The notes: a model not told the origin generated them from the sequence alone. Shown: positions 1-11,170, counted from the stretch's first letter. The stretch: DNA of 64,000 nt from Promethearchaeota archaeon Loki_b32 (GCA_005223125.1 NJBH01000003.1:1-64000); one strand, 5' to 3'. Program-made: numbers and translations.

Positions 1-1180
1 TAAATGAAAATACCAAATTTCTACCATAAAATATAGAAATACCTTGAGTCATAGATAATCCATTAATTTCATAACTGTGGATTTCAGGTGGGTTATTTTT
101 CACTGTTAAAAAAGTTGATTTTGAATCGATTCCGTTATCATCATCCATTGCTGTGATATCAACTTTATACCTACCAGCAGGTCTATCCGGGAGAATAACG
201 AATGTAGTTGAAAAAAGATTATCTCCCTTATAACTCAAATCTTTTTCAATTACATTTCTACCTTCAGAATCTTGAATGGCCACAGTAATAGTGAGATTCT
301 CTGCTACGGTTTCAATATCAGTGGCATTTATTGAAACCAAACATTCGTCTGTTCTAAAAAGTTCATCAGGAGAAAGATCAATCTCAGAAATAATTGTTGG
401 ATTAGAATTTATTATGTTGAAAGGAAAATATGCTGCTACTATTTTTCCACTAGGTATATCGGTCATATTAACTTTTAGATAGTATATTTTATTTACATCC
501 TGGAAAGTCTCGTTATCTATAGGGAGAGTGAATTGATTAACATTACTTTTAAGATCTAATAAATTATTTTGTGTCGCCTCGTCCATACTATCGACAATAG
601 TAAGGTCCCATTGAAATCCATAATCAATAAAATTACTAGTAAAGTTATTTACCATCAATTCTGCATATAGTGTATCTCCAATAAAGTATTCAGAACTATT
701 AAACCATGCAATACAATTTGAGTGAATTGTGAAGTTTTTATACGTGGTGTGATCATTTAAAAGTGTGCGAGTATCATTGTATATGTAAAAGCTTACATTT
801 TGAACCTCTAAAGGAGCATTATATTCTGGTATATATTCATAATAAAATTCGTTAATTTCGACTTGATCCATATCATAATTTCTAACAGAATTATTACTAA
901 ACTGAATTTCCATTGTTATATAAACCGCATCAGGAAAATCATTTGATGTATCGATAGTAAAATTAATAGATTCAAACAACCGATATATATTTGTAGCGTT
1001 TTGAATTATATCATCATAATTTAGAGCGGTTGCGAATTTAGGGTTTATAAATTCCTCAATTTCATTATCCTCATAATTAATCGTTTGAAAATCATTTAAA
1101 GAAATTAGCATTGAATTTAAACAAAATCCAAATAAAATGAATGAAAATAAAATTATAATTTTGTACCGATTCTTTGTCAA
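1..1180 (-). CDS. Secreted/membrane-anchored surface protein, partial (C-terminus beyond window start); TTG start at 1180
   Basis: Manual reverse-strand translation gives an open frame (L/M)TKNRYKIIILFSFILFGFCLNSMLISLND... with N-terminal hydrophobic segment, many N-x-S/T sites and Ig/CARDB-like beta repeats. Absent from ORF track because it runs off the window and uses TTG. Confidence 0.7.
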   Translation of the reverse strand, partial: MTKNRYKIIILFSFILFGFCLNSMLISLNDFQTINYEDNEIEEFINPKFATALNYDDIIQNATNIYRLFESINFTIDTSNDFPDAVYITMEIQFSNNSVRNYDMDQVEINEFYYEYIPEYNAPLEVQNVSFYIYNDTRTLLNDHTTYKNFTIHSNCIAWFNSSEYFIGDTLYAELMVNNFTSNFIDYGFQWDLTIVDSMDEATQNNLLDLKSNVNQFTLPIDNETFQDVNKIYYLKVNMTDIPSGKIVAAYFPFNIINSNPTIISEIDLSPDELFRTDECLVSINATDIETVAENLTITVAIQDSEGRNVIEKDLSYKGDNLFSTTFVILPDRPAGRYKVDITAMDDDNGIDSKSTFLTVKNNPPEIHSYEINGLSMTQGISIFYGRNLVFSF

Positions 1181-1187
1181 GATTATC

Positions 1188-3989
1188 TCATCTTCTTAAT
1201 TTCTTATGTTTTATATCTCTATTCTTAAAAAAAAGTATTACTCCAATAGGGATTACAATCGGTAAAATATAGAAAATGACTAAATTAAAAGATGATAATT
1301 TTAAACCAATTTCAAAATAAAACCTTTCAATTTCTTCATCAGAACTATCTTTTAATACAATTCTATATACCTTAGTTCCAAATTCATAGGGATTTATTGT
1401 TGGCGTTATTTTTGCTACAATTGTATTTTCCCCCGTGTTTAACTCAGCTATGTTCGTGCCAACCCTTTTTCCGTTAAAATATAAGGAAAATTCCTCCGAA
1501 TTATCTTGGTTGTTTTGGATTACTATTATTAACTGAGCAATAGCCCCTTGAGGTACAGTTTTTGGAAAGGTAACACTTATTAACTCAAATTTAGGTATTA
1601 TTTCTATTAAAAATACTTCAGAATAAAATTCTGTTGTGTTGATTAATATGCTCATTTTAACTCTGATGGTTTCATTATCAATAAATTCTAAGGTTTTGAG
1701 ATAGTAGGAAACCGTTTTTATTTCATTTTCGTTTAATGTCTCCTCTTTAATATAATCTTCAATACTATTATCATTATATCCTGTAAAACTTACGTTAAAG
1801 GTTTGAGTTGCATTTGGGAGAAAACTCTCCAAATTCATTGATACCAAGAGATAATCACCACCAACCACTTTACTTTGATATATAAAGTTACTGTAATCAA
1901 ATGGATATCCAATTTCTATTACTTTTTTTATTTCTAAGTAAATAATATCATCTTTTTTAATTCTAAAAAAGATTTCACTACTTCCTGGTATTGCACCAAG
2001 CTTGGCTGTAAGGTTAAAGTTTATTCGAATTTCTTCCAAAGTTACAAAACTAATTTCCTGAGAAGGGTAATTTTGTAATTCTTCACCTTCTAAAGATGCT
2101 GTTAATGTTAAATTTTCATAACGGGTATAATTAATAACTAAGGACACATTTATTACAGGTCCTTGATATAACGTACTTGGTAATCCCTCAATTGATTTGT
2201 TAATTAATCCAGAAACAACATTAAAACGTTTTAAAGTGCTTGTCAGTCTAAAATATGTTGTATTAGCCCAAATATAAATATTATACCCATCACCTATGGA
2301 TAAGGTTTCAGTAATATTATATAAAAGAGTATGGGATGTTGCAGGTTCATTAATTTGATCTTCAAATTGATAATAAAAAGTTCCATTAGGATATTTAAAA
2401 ACATAATTAATAGTGGCATTTGTTATATCATATTGTACTATAGAACGTCCATAAGACTCATTTTCTGGATTATAGAAAGGAATACTTTTAATAAATGAAT
2501 AGGTTGATGTTAAATTCATTTTTTCTTGATTAAAAATAAAATCTGGTATATTTCCCGATACATTATAGACTCCAGTTAAAACTGTGCTATTATAAATATT
2601 AAAAGCATCTAGATATGCCCTACTTAATTTAAGATTTGAATAAAATGATTTAGATGTATCACTTAAAGATAAATTGTAGGCACCGTTGATATCGTCATAT
2701 AGACTTTCTAGAGAATTGTATAATTTCAATGCCCTGTTATAGTATGTTATATTTCCTGTACCTTCAAACAATTTCAAACAAGCACTCATCATCAAAGCGT
2801 TACTATCAAGGTTTAAACTAGGATCAAATATTATAGCCCAAGTAGGTTGGCCAATATTCTTATATAGATTATTACTTGAATCCCATAAATGAGTTTCATC
2901 AGATAAGCTCTCATATAGGTCGATAGCCATTTGTAAATAAGTAGAATCATTTTGCATGCCAGATTCAATCCAAAATTCTATTAAGCTGATTATACCTAAA
3001 GCATTTGTGCTTAAGTGATAATTTTTTTGCTGGCCACCACCTGTGCCCCAATTTCTATCAGCATTATGATAGAAAGCCTCATCTAAAGGATTCCACATAT
3101 TGTCAATCATATCAATCATAGTTAAATTTGCGAGTTCATAAGCTCTGTTTCGTATTGTAGCGTCTAAATTGAGATCATAATAGTTTTGGTGAATTAAGAG
3201 ATTTGCCAATATAGCATAAAAATTACTTTCAGAATATTTAACATTAATATTGAATGGCGGCTCTAAATATGAAGAATTATAATGATAAAATCCATTATAA
3301 TTAATTCTATCATCCCAAAATTCAGAAGAATTCATTAAATAGAACATTTCATTAATATAATTTCTTGGAGATTTTCCATTAATCGAGATAGTGTTAATTT
3401 CAGCACCAATATTTTCAATTAAAAGGAATATTGGCAATAAATTATCATATAAGTATCTATTATCATCTTTTATTTCCCCTGTTGCATTATCAATTGAATT
3501 AATAAAGCCATATTCAAACTCATTTACATCACCTTCATACCATAAAGTAGTATCTTTTAAATCTAAGTAAATATCAAATGTTTCAAGATCATCAATTTCC
3601 ATTTTCATTAACGAGTTGTAATAAAATAAATTGTCTTCTGAAAAAATTGTATCATCTGTAATAACACCATCACTATCTCCATATCTGAAATAGGTGGGTA
3701 TTTCAAAATCTAAACTTGATTGATACTTTGTCTCAAAAAAGTCGCGTAATAGATCAAAATTTTCTGTAAATGGGTCTTGAAGCATTGAAGTTGCAGAAGT
3801 TGTCTGCAGATTATCTATAGGATTATCAAGAATATCTCTATTTTCTGCAGAAAAGTTTTCTCCTGAAAAATTAATATTTAAAATATTTAGTAAGAAAATT
3901 GAAACAAAGAAAAGAGATATTACTATTTTTAGACGTTGGTCTATTTGTCTTCTTTTCTTTCCTTTAATGAATAAATTTGATAACTCCAT
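1188..3989 (-). CDS. Large secreted protein: N-terminal TM, alpha/alpha-toroid-like region, CARDB-like beta domains, C-terminal TM with basic tail
   Basis: 933 aa ORF; hydrophobic N-terminus and C-terminal 'LVIFYILPIVIPIGVILFFKNRDIKHKKLRR'; numerous N-glycosylation sequons; stop is 8 bp from the next gene's TTG start. Confidence 0.7.
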   Translation of the reverse strand: MELSNLFIKGKKRRQIDQRLKIVISLFFVSIFLLNILNINFSGENFSAENRDILDNPIDNLQTTSATSMLQDPFTENFDLLRDFFETKYQSSLDFEIPTYFRYGDSDGVITDDTIFSEDNLFYYNSLMKMEIDDLETFDIYLDLKDTTLWYEGDVNEFEYGFINSIDNATGEIKDDNRYLYDNLLPIFLLIENIGAEINTISINGKSPRNYINEMFYLMNSSEFWDDRINYNGFYHYNSSYLEPPFNINVKYSESNFYAILANLLIHQNYYDLNLDATIRNRAYELANLTMIDMIDNMWNPLDEAFYHNADRNWGTGGGQQKNYHLSTNALGIISLIEFWIESGMQNDSTYLQMAIDLYESLSDETHLWDSSNNLYKNIGQPTWAIIFDPSLNLDSNALMMSACLKLFEGTGNITYYNRALKLYNSLESLYDDINGAYNLSLSDTSKSFYSNLKLSRAYLDAFNIYNSTVLTGVYNVSGNIPDFIFNQEKMNLTSTYSFIKSIPFYNPENESYGRSIVQYDITNATINYVFKYPNGTFYYQFEDQINEPATSHTLLYNITETLSIGDGYNIYIWANTTYFRLTSTLKRFNVVSGLINKSIEGLPSTLYQGPVINVSLVINYTRYENLTLTASLEGEELQNYPSQEISFVTLEEIRINFNLTAKLGAIPGSSEIFFRIKKDDIIYLEIKKVIEIGYPFDYSNFIYQSKVVGGDYLLVSMNLESFLPNATQTFNVSFTGYNDNSIEDYIKEETLNENEIKTVSYYLKTLEFIDNETIRVKMSILINTTEFYSEVFLIEIIPKFELISVTFPKTVPQGAIAQLIIVIQNNQDNSEEFSLYFNGKRVGTNIAELNTGENTIVAKITPTINPYEFGTKVYRIVLKDSSDEEIERFYFEIGLKLSSFNLVIFYILPIVIPIGVILFFKNRDIKHKKLRR

Positions 3990-4214
3990 GTTAAATTAAA
4001 TAAAGCAATTATGTATGTTCTAACCAAAGTTTAATTTTTAAATTATATTTGTAAAAAATCCTTCTCTTTAAAATTTTTTCTGAACATACCAAATAGATCA
4101 TAATATTTAACAAAAGTTTAAGAGTTAATTCAATTCTTAATTTTAAACATAGATCTATTATTAAAAATTAGAGGATTTGATATTTTTATAAAAAAATATA
4201 CATGGATACTTAAT

Positions 4215-5711
4215 TCACTTAAAGGTTCTGAGTTTATTTCTTATGATTTCAACTAATTCATTTATATTTACTCTATCTTGTTTCATTGTATCTCTAAATC
4301 TAAGAGTAACTGAATTGTCTTCTAGAGAATCATAATCAATTGTAACACAGTACATTGTGCCAATTTCGTCTTGTCTTCGATACCTTTTACCAATTGAGCC
4401 AGAAGCATCATAAAATGAATTAATCCGATTTTCTAATAAGTCTCTATGCACACTTAATGCTAATTTTCTAATATTTTCCTTATTTTTGACAAGAGGAAAG
4501 ACTGCTACTATGTTTGGAGCTAAATTTGGGTTAAGTTTCAAATTAATTCTTCCTTCTTCCACATTAAAATTTGTCTCAAGTAATGTATATATGATTCTAT
4601 CAATTCCAAATGCAATTTCAAGAATCTGAGGAATTTCTTTGGTTTCTGAATCAGAACTCATATTTATGTTAAAATTCTGTTTCGAGAATTCTCCATGTCT
4701 TCTTAAATCATAATTAGTTCTATCATGGACCCCACATATCTCAACCCATCCAAATTGTTTTGTCTTTATTTCCAAATCCCAAGCATCATCAGCGTAATGA
4801 GCACGTTCATTTATTGAATGTTGCCTTAATCTAATGACTTCTTCTGGAAACCCTAAAATTCTGGTCAAATAATAAGTGATATAAAGACAATAAGCATATG
4901 CTGGTTTTTTGAGTATTTTTGTGTTAATTGTGGTCTCTAATGAAATTTTTTCTGGTTTAACGATATTCTTCTCTTGGAGTTTCCAATCTAAAAGAGGTAA
5001 AATTTTATCTTTAATCTCTTCATAATCCTCAAATTCCATCTCTTGCTGTTTACCGATAAATAATTGGAGTTCCAATTGATCAAATGCCCTCATTCGAAGA
5101 ACTCCTTGACGTGGAGAAATTTCATTTCGATACGCTTTACCAAATTGGCATATCCTAATTGGGTATTGCCTTCTAGCATCTTGATTTAAACGATTGAATA
5201 ATAAGTATGTTGTGGTGGCTGTTTCTGGTCGTAAATATGCGGTAACATTATTACCTACTTGTGTTTTTAACATTAAATTATATTCTTCTATTTTAGTAAA
5301 AGTATTTCCGCAATTAGGACAAGCTAAATTATGTTTTTTAATTAAATCTTCCATAGCCTGAAATGACAAACCATCAATCATAAGGTCTGGAAGCTGTTCC
5401 TGAAGGAATTTATCTGCTCTATATAATGTATTACATTTCTTACATCTCAGAACAGGATCAATAAAGCGTTCCAAATGCCCAGATGCTCTCCATACAATTT
5501 CAGGCATAATTGTTGGGCATTCAACTTCTCCAAAACCAAAATATTGTAATTCTCTCCTAAATAAATTTAAAATATTGTTCTTAAGAGCCATTCCCGAGGG
5601 GGCGTAAGAATAGAACCCCGCTAATCCACCATAAATCTCTGGTGAAGGTCCCCATATAAATTTTCTTCTAATTAATGAATTAAATGTTTCAAAATTATCC
5701 TCAATTTTCAT
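4215..5711 (-). CDS. glyS: Glycyl-tRNA synthetase (archaeal/eukaryotic alpha2 type)
   Basis: 498 aa; 'FIWGPSPEIYGGLAGFYSYAPSGMALKNNI', 'VECPTIMPEIVWRASGHLERFIDP', class II motifs 'FGKAYRNEISPRQGVLRMRAFDQ', C-terminal anticodon-binding domain. Confidence 0.96.
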   Translation of the reverse strand: MKIEDNFETFNSLIRRKFIWGPSPEIYGGLAGFYSYAPSGMALKNNILNLFRRELQYFGFGEVECPTIMPEIVWRASGHLERFIDPVLRCKKCNTLYRADKFLQEQLPDLMIDGLSFQAMEDLIKKHNLACPNCGNTFTKIEEYNLMLKTQVGNNVTAYLRPETATTTYLLFNRLNQDARRQYPIRICQFGKAYRNEISPRQGVLRMRAFDQLELQLFIGKQQEMEFEDYEEIKDKILPLLDWKLQEKNIVKPEKISLETTINTKILKKPAYAYCLYITYYLTRILGFPEEVIRLRQHSINERAHYADDAWDLEIKTKQFGWVEICGVHDRTNYDLRRHGEFSKQNFNINMSSDSETKEIPQILEIAFGIDRIIYTLLETNFNVEEGRINLKLNPNLAPNIVAVFPLVKNKENIRKLALSVHRDLLENRINSFYDASGSIGKRYRRQDEIGTMYCVTIDYDSLEDNSVTLRFRDTMKQDRVNINELVEIIRNKLRTFK

Positions 5712-5838
5712 ACCATATTAAAAAGTGTATTATTTTATTTGTATTTTAAGATATTACAAGTAAATTAAAATAAATTTTTATAATAGTAATATAATAATAA
5801 TATTATTATTTCTTAAAAGTAAAAAAAATTGAAGACTT

Positions 5839-6696
5839 ATGTTATTTCAAGAAACTCCATTGGAATATTTATCATTTTTTGATGCCATAGAGATGGGTCT
5901 CTATTTTATTATTGTAGGTTACTTTTTCCTCTTATTTTTCTACTTCCTCTTCATACGATATAGAACTTCAAGGAAGTTGTATTGGTTGTTTTTTAGCTTA
6001 TTTTTTCTATGTTTTGGCATTGCAAGGGTATTTTTCATTGTCTATTATTTCTTCGGTCCAGAACTATACGATTTAACAAATGGTGCTGAAGTCGTTGCAT
6101 TTTTAATGATAAATTTTCGCTTAGCAACATTCTTTACTTGGATGGGGGTAGCTTGTGCTGTTGGAGTTTTAGGAATTCTTTTATTTCCACCTGAAACACA
6201 GGAGGAAAATAAAGGAAAAAAAACATTAAACGAATGGTTAAAAAATAGAAAAAATCTCGAATTACTTATTCGGATAGGATTATTTGCTCTCCCTATAATT
6301 ATAGGAATTCTCGCTTTAACATTACCAGATGGCTTATTTATGGATCCTGATTTTATTGACGAGTATATTGTACCTGATAATATTGTTAAAATCACTATTG
6401 GCTCATGGAATTATCCACTTGGTAGATTTCTATTTAATTTCATTTTTATGCCACTATTCCTCACATTGATTCCTTTTATCTTTCTATATCTTGCCTGGAA
6501 AACTTTTGGAGTATTAAGAAAATCATATGCTTTAAATGCTATTGGTTTCATTCTTTATTTTATCGGGGGAAGAATATTACAAGGTGTACTAGATGTAGCT
6601 ACATTACCTCATTTGAGAGCGATAATGCCCCCATTAATAATATTACTCGCGCTTCTTATTTTAGTTATAGCAAATAATTACGAACAGCTCAAATAA
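5839..6696 (+). CDS. Polytopic membrane protein of unknown function
   Basis: 285 aa with about 7 hydrophobic segments. Confidence 0.7.
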   Translation: MLFQETPLEYLSFFDAIEMGLYFIIVGYFFLLFFYFLFIRYRTSRKLYWLFFSLFFLCFGIARVFFIVYYFFGPELYDLTNGAEVVAFLMINFRLATFFTWMGVACAVGVLGILLFPPETQEENKGKKTLNEWLKNRKNLELLIRIGLFALPIIIGILALTLPDGLFMDPDFIDEYIVPDNIVKITIGSWNYPLGRFLFNFIFMPLFLTLIPFIFLYLAWKTFGVLRKSYALNAIGFILYFIGGRILQGVLDVATLPHLRAIMPPLIILLALLILVIANNYEQLK

Positions 6697-6910
6697 AATA
6701 ATTTTACTTTTTACTTATATAATTATTTTTTGTCAGTGGCATTTCTCAAATTACATTATAGCAACCCTTGAAAGTAGTAGAAACATTTAAACTACTATTT
6801 TTTTTTCCTAAAGAAAAAAAGATTAAAAATTTAAAACTGGAGCTCTTTAAATTTAATATATTTGATATATATATATTAAAGATATAAATTAAAAATTCAA
6901 GATAATATCC

Positions 6911-8545
6911 ATGACTGTACACGGAAATCAGTATTTGTTACCATTTTTTATCAGAAAAGATTCACGACCCCTTTCAATTCAAGGAAATGATGAATTAGCG
7001 CTTTCGTTTTATCTTTTAACTAATGAATTGAGTAAAAATAAAAAAATTATTTCTTTTTCAAGACTTCTTTGGCCTATTTTAAGCATTCAAGGCGTAATTA
7101 GTACCCATATAATGTTAGATGGATTAAAGCTTTTTAATAATAGAGGTAGGTTTTCTAATCCCCCACGTCAACCTTTAATTGGTCATATTCTTAGGAATAT
7201 AGACAATAAAACACGAATTGAATTACTCAATAGAATTCTTGACGTTTTAACCTATAAAGACATAGAAGCTGAAGAAATTGGTGAAGGAGAAGAATCTGAA
7301 TTTCAAACACTTAAAATTGATAGTATAATTAATCCAGTGTTTCTTCAGTCATTAATAAAATTCATTCCTCTTATTGAATATAAACCGATTGTAGATTACA
7401 CGGTGTTAGATTCTAGTATTTCTACTGAAAATGCTTTAAATATCTCGGAAGAGTATCGCCAAATAATCAATGCTATGAAAGGAAATGCGTTAAGATGGAA
7501 GACTCAAATTGAATTAATAGATAAAGAAGTAAGTAAGTGGCTTATTGATCTAAACGTTCAATTAAAAGATATTGATTCACGTTATTCGAGTCAAATTACT
7601 AAAACTACCTCTTCAATAGATACATTTCAAGTGAATGAAAAAACAAAATTAGAATTAGATAAAATTGATCAATGGAGTGTTAAAGAGAAGAAAAAAATAA
7701 TTGAAAACATGTCTACTTTATTTAAAACATTTGAAAGACACCTAGAAGAAATAATAAAGAAAAATAAATTTTTTACAAGTGGAGATTCTTTAAAAAGTAG
7801 AGTTTTCAAAGATATTGTACCTCACTTTGAAAATCAATTTTTATATCTAAGAGATGAGGGAAAAAAGTTCTTAGAATCCATTGAAGGTCTTCACCAAAAA
7901 TTCAAAGAATTAAAAGAACGAGGAACTCAAATTGATATTGAAGCAGAACAAAAGTTAGCTAAATTTAAGGACTCATTACATATAAAACTAAAAGATAGAG
8001 ATAAACAATTAACTGAATTTGAAAGTGAAAAAGAAGTGAAAATCTCTGAGTTAAATAATCTAAAAACTCAGATAGAAGATTTAATTACAAATATCAAAAA
8101 AATTATACAAGAAAAACAAAATTCATGCTTACAAGAAGCGCAAAAATTGATTGAATGGTCTCTTAATGATGATCAATCAGATTTATTTTCGAGGCCTATA
8201 CAGTGGATATATATGCCAATATATGCGATTTTTATTGAAGATGAGGATAATATGGAAGAATATATGAATATTTTATTTCCGGGATATATAACCAACGACC
8301 CAAATGCTATATATCAAAACATTGATGATGCCTTCATTAGTTTAAAGAATATTGTGAATGAAAAAGTCGAAACAGACATGGCTACACGATCGAATTTTGA
8401 ATTTTCTTGTGAAAGGAAAAATTTAATTAACGATCCTAACCTTAAAAAGAGAATTCAGTTAGGAATTTCCAAATTAAGAGAAAAGACGCTACTTAATGAA
8501 ACCATTGAAAGAATTATTCGAGAAAAATTAAATTTGTTAACCTAA
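6911..8545 (+). CDS. Coiled-coil protein of unknown function
   Basis: 544 aa; long charged heptad-rich centre flanked by globular ends. Confidence 0.7.
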   Translation: MTVHGNQYLLPFFIRKDSRPLSIQGNDELALSFYLLTNELSKNKKIISFSRLLWPILSIQGVISTHIMLDGLKLFNNRGRFSNPPRQPLIGHILRNIDNKTRIELLNRILDVLTYKDIEAEEIGEGEESEFQTLKIDSIINPVFLQSLIKFIPLIEYKPIVDYTVLDSSISTENALNISEEYRQIINAMKGNALRWKTQIELIDKEVSKWLIDLNVQLKDIDSRYSSQITKTTSSIDTFQVNEKTKLELDKIDQWSVKEKKKIIENMSTLFKTFERHLEEIIKKNKFFTSGDSLKSRVFKDIVPHFENQFLYLRDEGKKFLESIEGLHQKFKELKERGTQIDIEAEQKLAKFKDSLHIKLKDRDKQLTEFESEKEVKISELNNLKTQIEDLITNIKKIIQEKQNSCLQEAQKLIEWSLNDDQSDLFSRPIQWIYMPIYAIFIEDEDNMEEYMNILFPGYITNDPNAIYQNIDDAFISLKNIVNEKVETDMATRSNFEFSCERKNLINDPNLKKRIQLGISKLREKTLLNETIERIIREKLNLLT

Positions 8546-8569
8546 CTTTACATTTTTTTACTTCTGATC

Positions 8570-9250
8570 ATGTCACAATCAAAATTAGAGCGTAAAAAAA
8601 GATTAAATCTCAAAAAAAGGAAAATTAGAGCTTATTTCTTATCAATCGAAACAAAAAAAAAACATAAAGTAGAAGTTGATAAGGTTGCAGAGGAACTTTA
8701 TCAAGATGGTATGGTTTACATCCAAATGAAACTCCCTGTTGAGAAAATAACTAATGTTGAAAAAAATTTAAAGGAAAAAATAGAACATAACATAGTACAA
8801 GCAAACATACGAGAAGCTACGAAATCAGATCTTGAGAGCTTGAAATATATTTATAATAGAGCTTGGCTAACTTCCAATACCCCGTTTCGCCCAATAACTA
8901 AAACAGATTTACAAAAAATCCTTGAATATCCTGAAACTGTATTCCTTATAGCAAAATTATATGGATCTGATGCTGCATTTCTTCTTCTAGATTTTGAAGG
9001 TGAAAATAAAGAATTTGCAATCATAGCTGCTTTAGCTGTTATTCCTAGATTTCAAAGGAAAGGTCTTGGATCAGTTCTAGGCATGGCAAGTTGGCAATAT
9101 CTTAAAAAGGAATTCCCTAATGTAAAGGAAATTAGATGTGAAGTATATAAAGATAATAAAGTCTCATATGCTTTCATAAAAGGCATTGGATTTGAAGAGT
9201 ATGGCAAAAAGGTTTATAAAAAAGAAGATTTTGAGATTTCCGACAACTAA
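8570..9250 (+). CDS. GNAT family N-acetyltransferase
   Basis: 226 aa; 'VIPRFQRKGLGSVLGMASWQYL' acetyl-CoA binding motif. Confidence 0.85.
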   Translation: MSQSKLERKKRLNLKKRKIRAYFLSIETKKKHKVEVDKVAEELYQDGMVYIQMKLPVEKITNVEKNLKEKIEHNIVQANIREATKSDLESLKYIYNRAWLTSNTPFRPITKTDLQKILEYPETVFLIAKLYGSDAAFLLLDFEGENKEFAIIAALAVIPRFQRKGLGSVLGMASWQYLKKEFPNVKEIRCEVYKDNKVSYAFIKGIGFEEYGKKVYKKEDFEISDN

Positions 9251-9281
9251 AAATAGTATTTCAATCATAAAGCTTTTATTT

Positions 9282-10736
9282 CTATAAAATATTAATATCT
9301 GTTTGATTTCTTAACGATTTTATTTTTTCGTTTAACAAATTCGCGCTATAGTCATCTTGCATTTTTTGATAATAGTCTCTTGCGCTTTCGAAATTGGATA
9401 TAGCCCGTTCAGTTATTCCTTTATGGAGGTATATATCACCTAATTTATGATAGATTATTGCACATTCTTTAATATATTCTAGATCTTCATATATGTTCAA
9501 AGCCTCTTCTATGTAATTTATCGCTTTTGATGTGTCTTCCTCAAATTCTAAAATAATCTTTCCTATTTTGAATTTAAGTTCAGCATTTTTTCTATTGTCT
9601 CCAAATTTATAAAAAATCTCGCAAGATAGATCATAATATTCAATAGATTTATCAATATCTCCTTTAGAGAGATATAATTCTGCTAAATTTTCTAAGATCT
9701 CACCTTCTTTTATATTATCTCCAATTTCAAAAATGCGGACTGCTTCTAAACTTTGGAGAAATAAGTTTTCAGCTTTAGTAAGATTATCCCATAAACTATA
9801 AATTTTTCCTAGATAAAGAAAACATTCCCATTCTAATTTTGCTTTAATATAAACAGTGATATTTTTTTTTATTAATTCAATTAACTCTAAGGCTTTAGTT
9901 AAATGTTGAAGAGATTCACTAAAATCCTCCCCCATCATATAATAAAGTTTCCCAAATTTAATATGGGTTTGAATCATTCCAAATACATCTTCATTATCTT
10001 TAAAGAAGTCCAGATTTTTTGTTAAGATTCCTTTAATCCGATCGTAATCCTTTAATAAATATAGGACTTCCACTAAATTACTAGAAGATTTTACTTCTTC
10101 AAAAATGAAGTTTTCTTGTTGAGAAAGTTGATATGCTTTTTGATAATAATTATAAGATTGTTCTATATCCTTAATAAGAAAATATACATTTCCTAGATTA
10201 TTAAAAACTTTAACAATTTTAGATGTATCATTTAAATCCTTAAGAATCTCAAGAGATCTGTTAAAATGATAAATTGCTTGGTCAAAAAATCCATTGTCTT
10301 CTTGGATTATTCCTAATTCATTGTGACATATGGCAATATTAGATAAATCATTTTCCTCCTTAAAATTAGTAAGAGCTAATTCAAGAGTTTTTAGAGCTTC
10401 TGGAATATCTCTTTTTCTATAATAGAGACTTGATTTCTCTAATAATAATGATCCAGGGATTGGTTCTCCTAGGACTTCTTTACTTTCTAAAGTTGAATCT
10501 ATTTTTTTTATTTTTTGATCAATTTCCTCATCTTTAATAATAATATCATCATAGGCATCACTTTCTTCCTCCAGATCTAGATGAAAAATCTCCGGTTCAC
10601 CATAAGTAAATCTTACATTTCTATCTAAAGCATCCTCTAAATTTGCAATTAAAGGTTTATTACAATTTCTACAATATGACCAAAATTCCTCAATAGGATT
10701 TTTACAATATGGACATGTCTTCATAAGCATAGACAA
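9282..10736 (-). CDS. Zinc-ribbon + tetratricopeptide repeat protein
   Basis: 484 aa; N-terminal 'CPYCKNPIEEFWSYCRNC' and many TPR units. Confidence 0.85.
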   Translation of the reverse strand: MSMLMKTCPYCKNPIEEFWSYCRNCNKPLIANLEDALDRNVRFTYGEPEIFHLDLEEESDAYDDIIIKDEEIDQKIKKIDSTLESKEVLGEPIPGSLLLEKSSLYYRKRDIPEALKTLELALTNFKEENDLSNIAICHNELGIIQEDNGFFDQAIYHFNRSLEILKDLNDTSKIVKVFNNLGNVYFLIKDIEQSYNYYQKAYQLSQQENFIFEEVKSSSNLVEVLYLLKDYDRIKGILTKNLDFFKDNEDVFGMIQTHIKFGKLYYMMGEDFSESLQHLTKALELIELIKKNITVYIKAKLEWECFLYLGKIYSLWDNLTKAENLFLQSLEAVRIFEIGDNIKEGEILENLAELYLSKGDIDKSIEYYDLSCEIFYKFGDNRKNAELKFKIGKIILEFEEDTSKAINYIEEALNIYEDLEYIKECAIIYHKLGDIYLHKGITERAISNFESARDYYQKMQDDYSANLLNEKIKSLRNQTDINIL

Positions 10737-11014
10737 ATTAATTTGTTTGAAGTGAAAACTCTTAAAATAAAAATGAAAATAACATTATTTATAATTAATT
10801 ATCAATTCTAACAACCATTACATTAATATATCCTTCTCATTTTTTTAATTTTTAACCCCTAAATAGCAAGAGATTCTAAGAAAAACATTAAATAGAGATA
10901 ATTTCACTTATCTATTAAGAAACCTTGACATATCTCTGGATTTATAAAAAGAAATAAAAGGGATAAAATTTTTTTTTATAAAAAAAACTTCGATTTTATA
11001 AAGAGTGAATAACG

Positions 11015-11170
11015 TTGGATGATAAATTATTTAAAAAAACCTTTCCTTTCATTTGTAACGATTGTGGAGCATTTGCTCATACGGACCATGAATTTTGCGA
11101 TAAATGCGGAGCAAAAGGGTTAAGAAAAGCTACAAAACATGATTTTAAAAATCTTAAAAACTCTAAGTAA
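11015..11170 (+). CDS. Small zinc-ribbon protein (51 aa, TTG start), not in ORF track
   Basis: Manual translation: (M)DDKLFKKTFPFICNDCGAFAHTDHEFCDKCGAKGLRKATKHDFKNLKNSK*; two CxxC knuckles. Confidence 0.65.
   Translation: MDDKLFKKTFPFICNDCGAFAHTDHEFCDKCGAKGLRKATKHDFKNLKNSK

Noticed and set aside
276-482. 68-aa plus-strand ORF
   Set aside because: Lies opposite the run-off minus-strand surface protein that occupies 1-1180.
5780-5815. 'aataataatattattattt' AT palindrome upstream of 5839
   Set aside because: Low-complexity AT repeat expected in such a genome; probably promoter context.
6045-6395. Antisense ORF (116 aa) inside the membrane protein gene
   Set aside because: Opposite a well-supported TM protein; basic, low-complexity translation without recognizable domain. 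The same applies to other opposite-strand ORFs (e.g. 14682-14990, 15691-15942, 26502-26825, 31456-31812, 42598-42897, 44868-45137).
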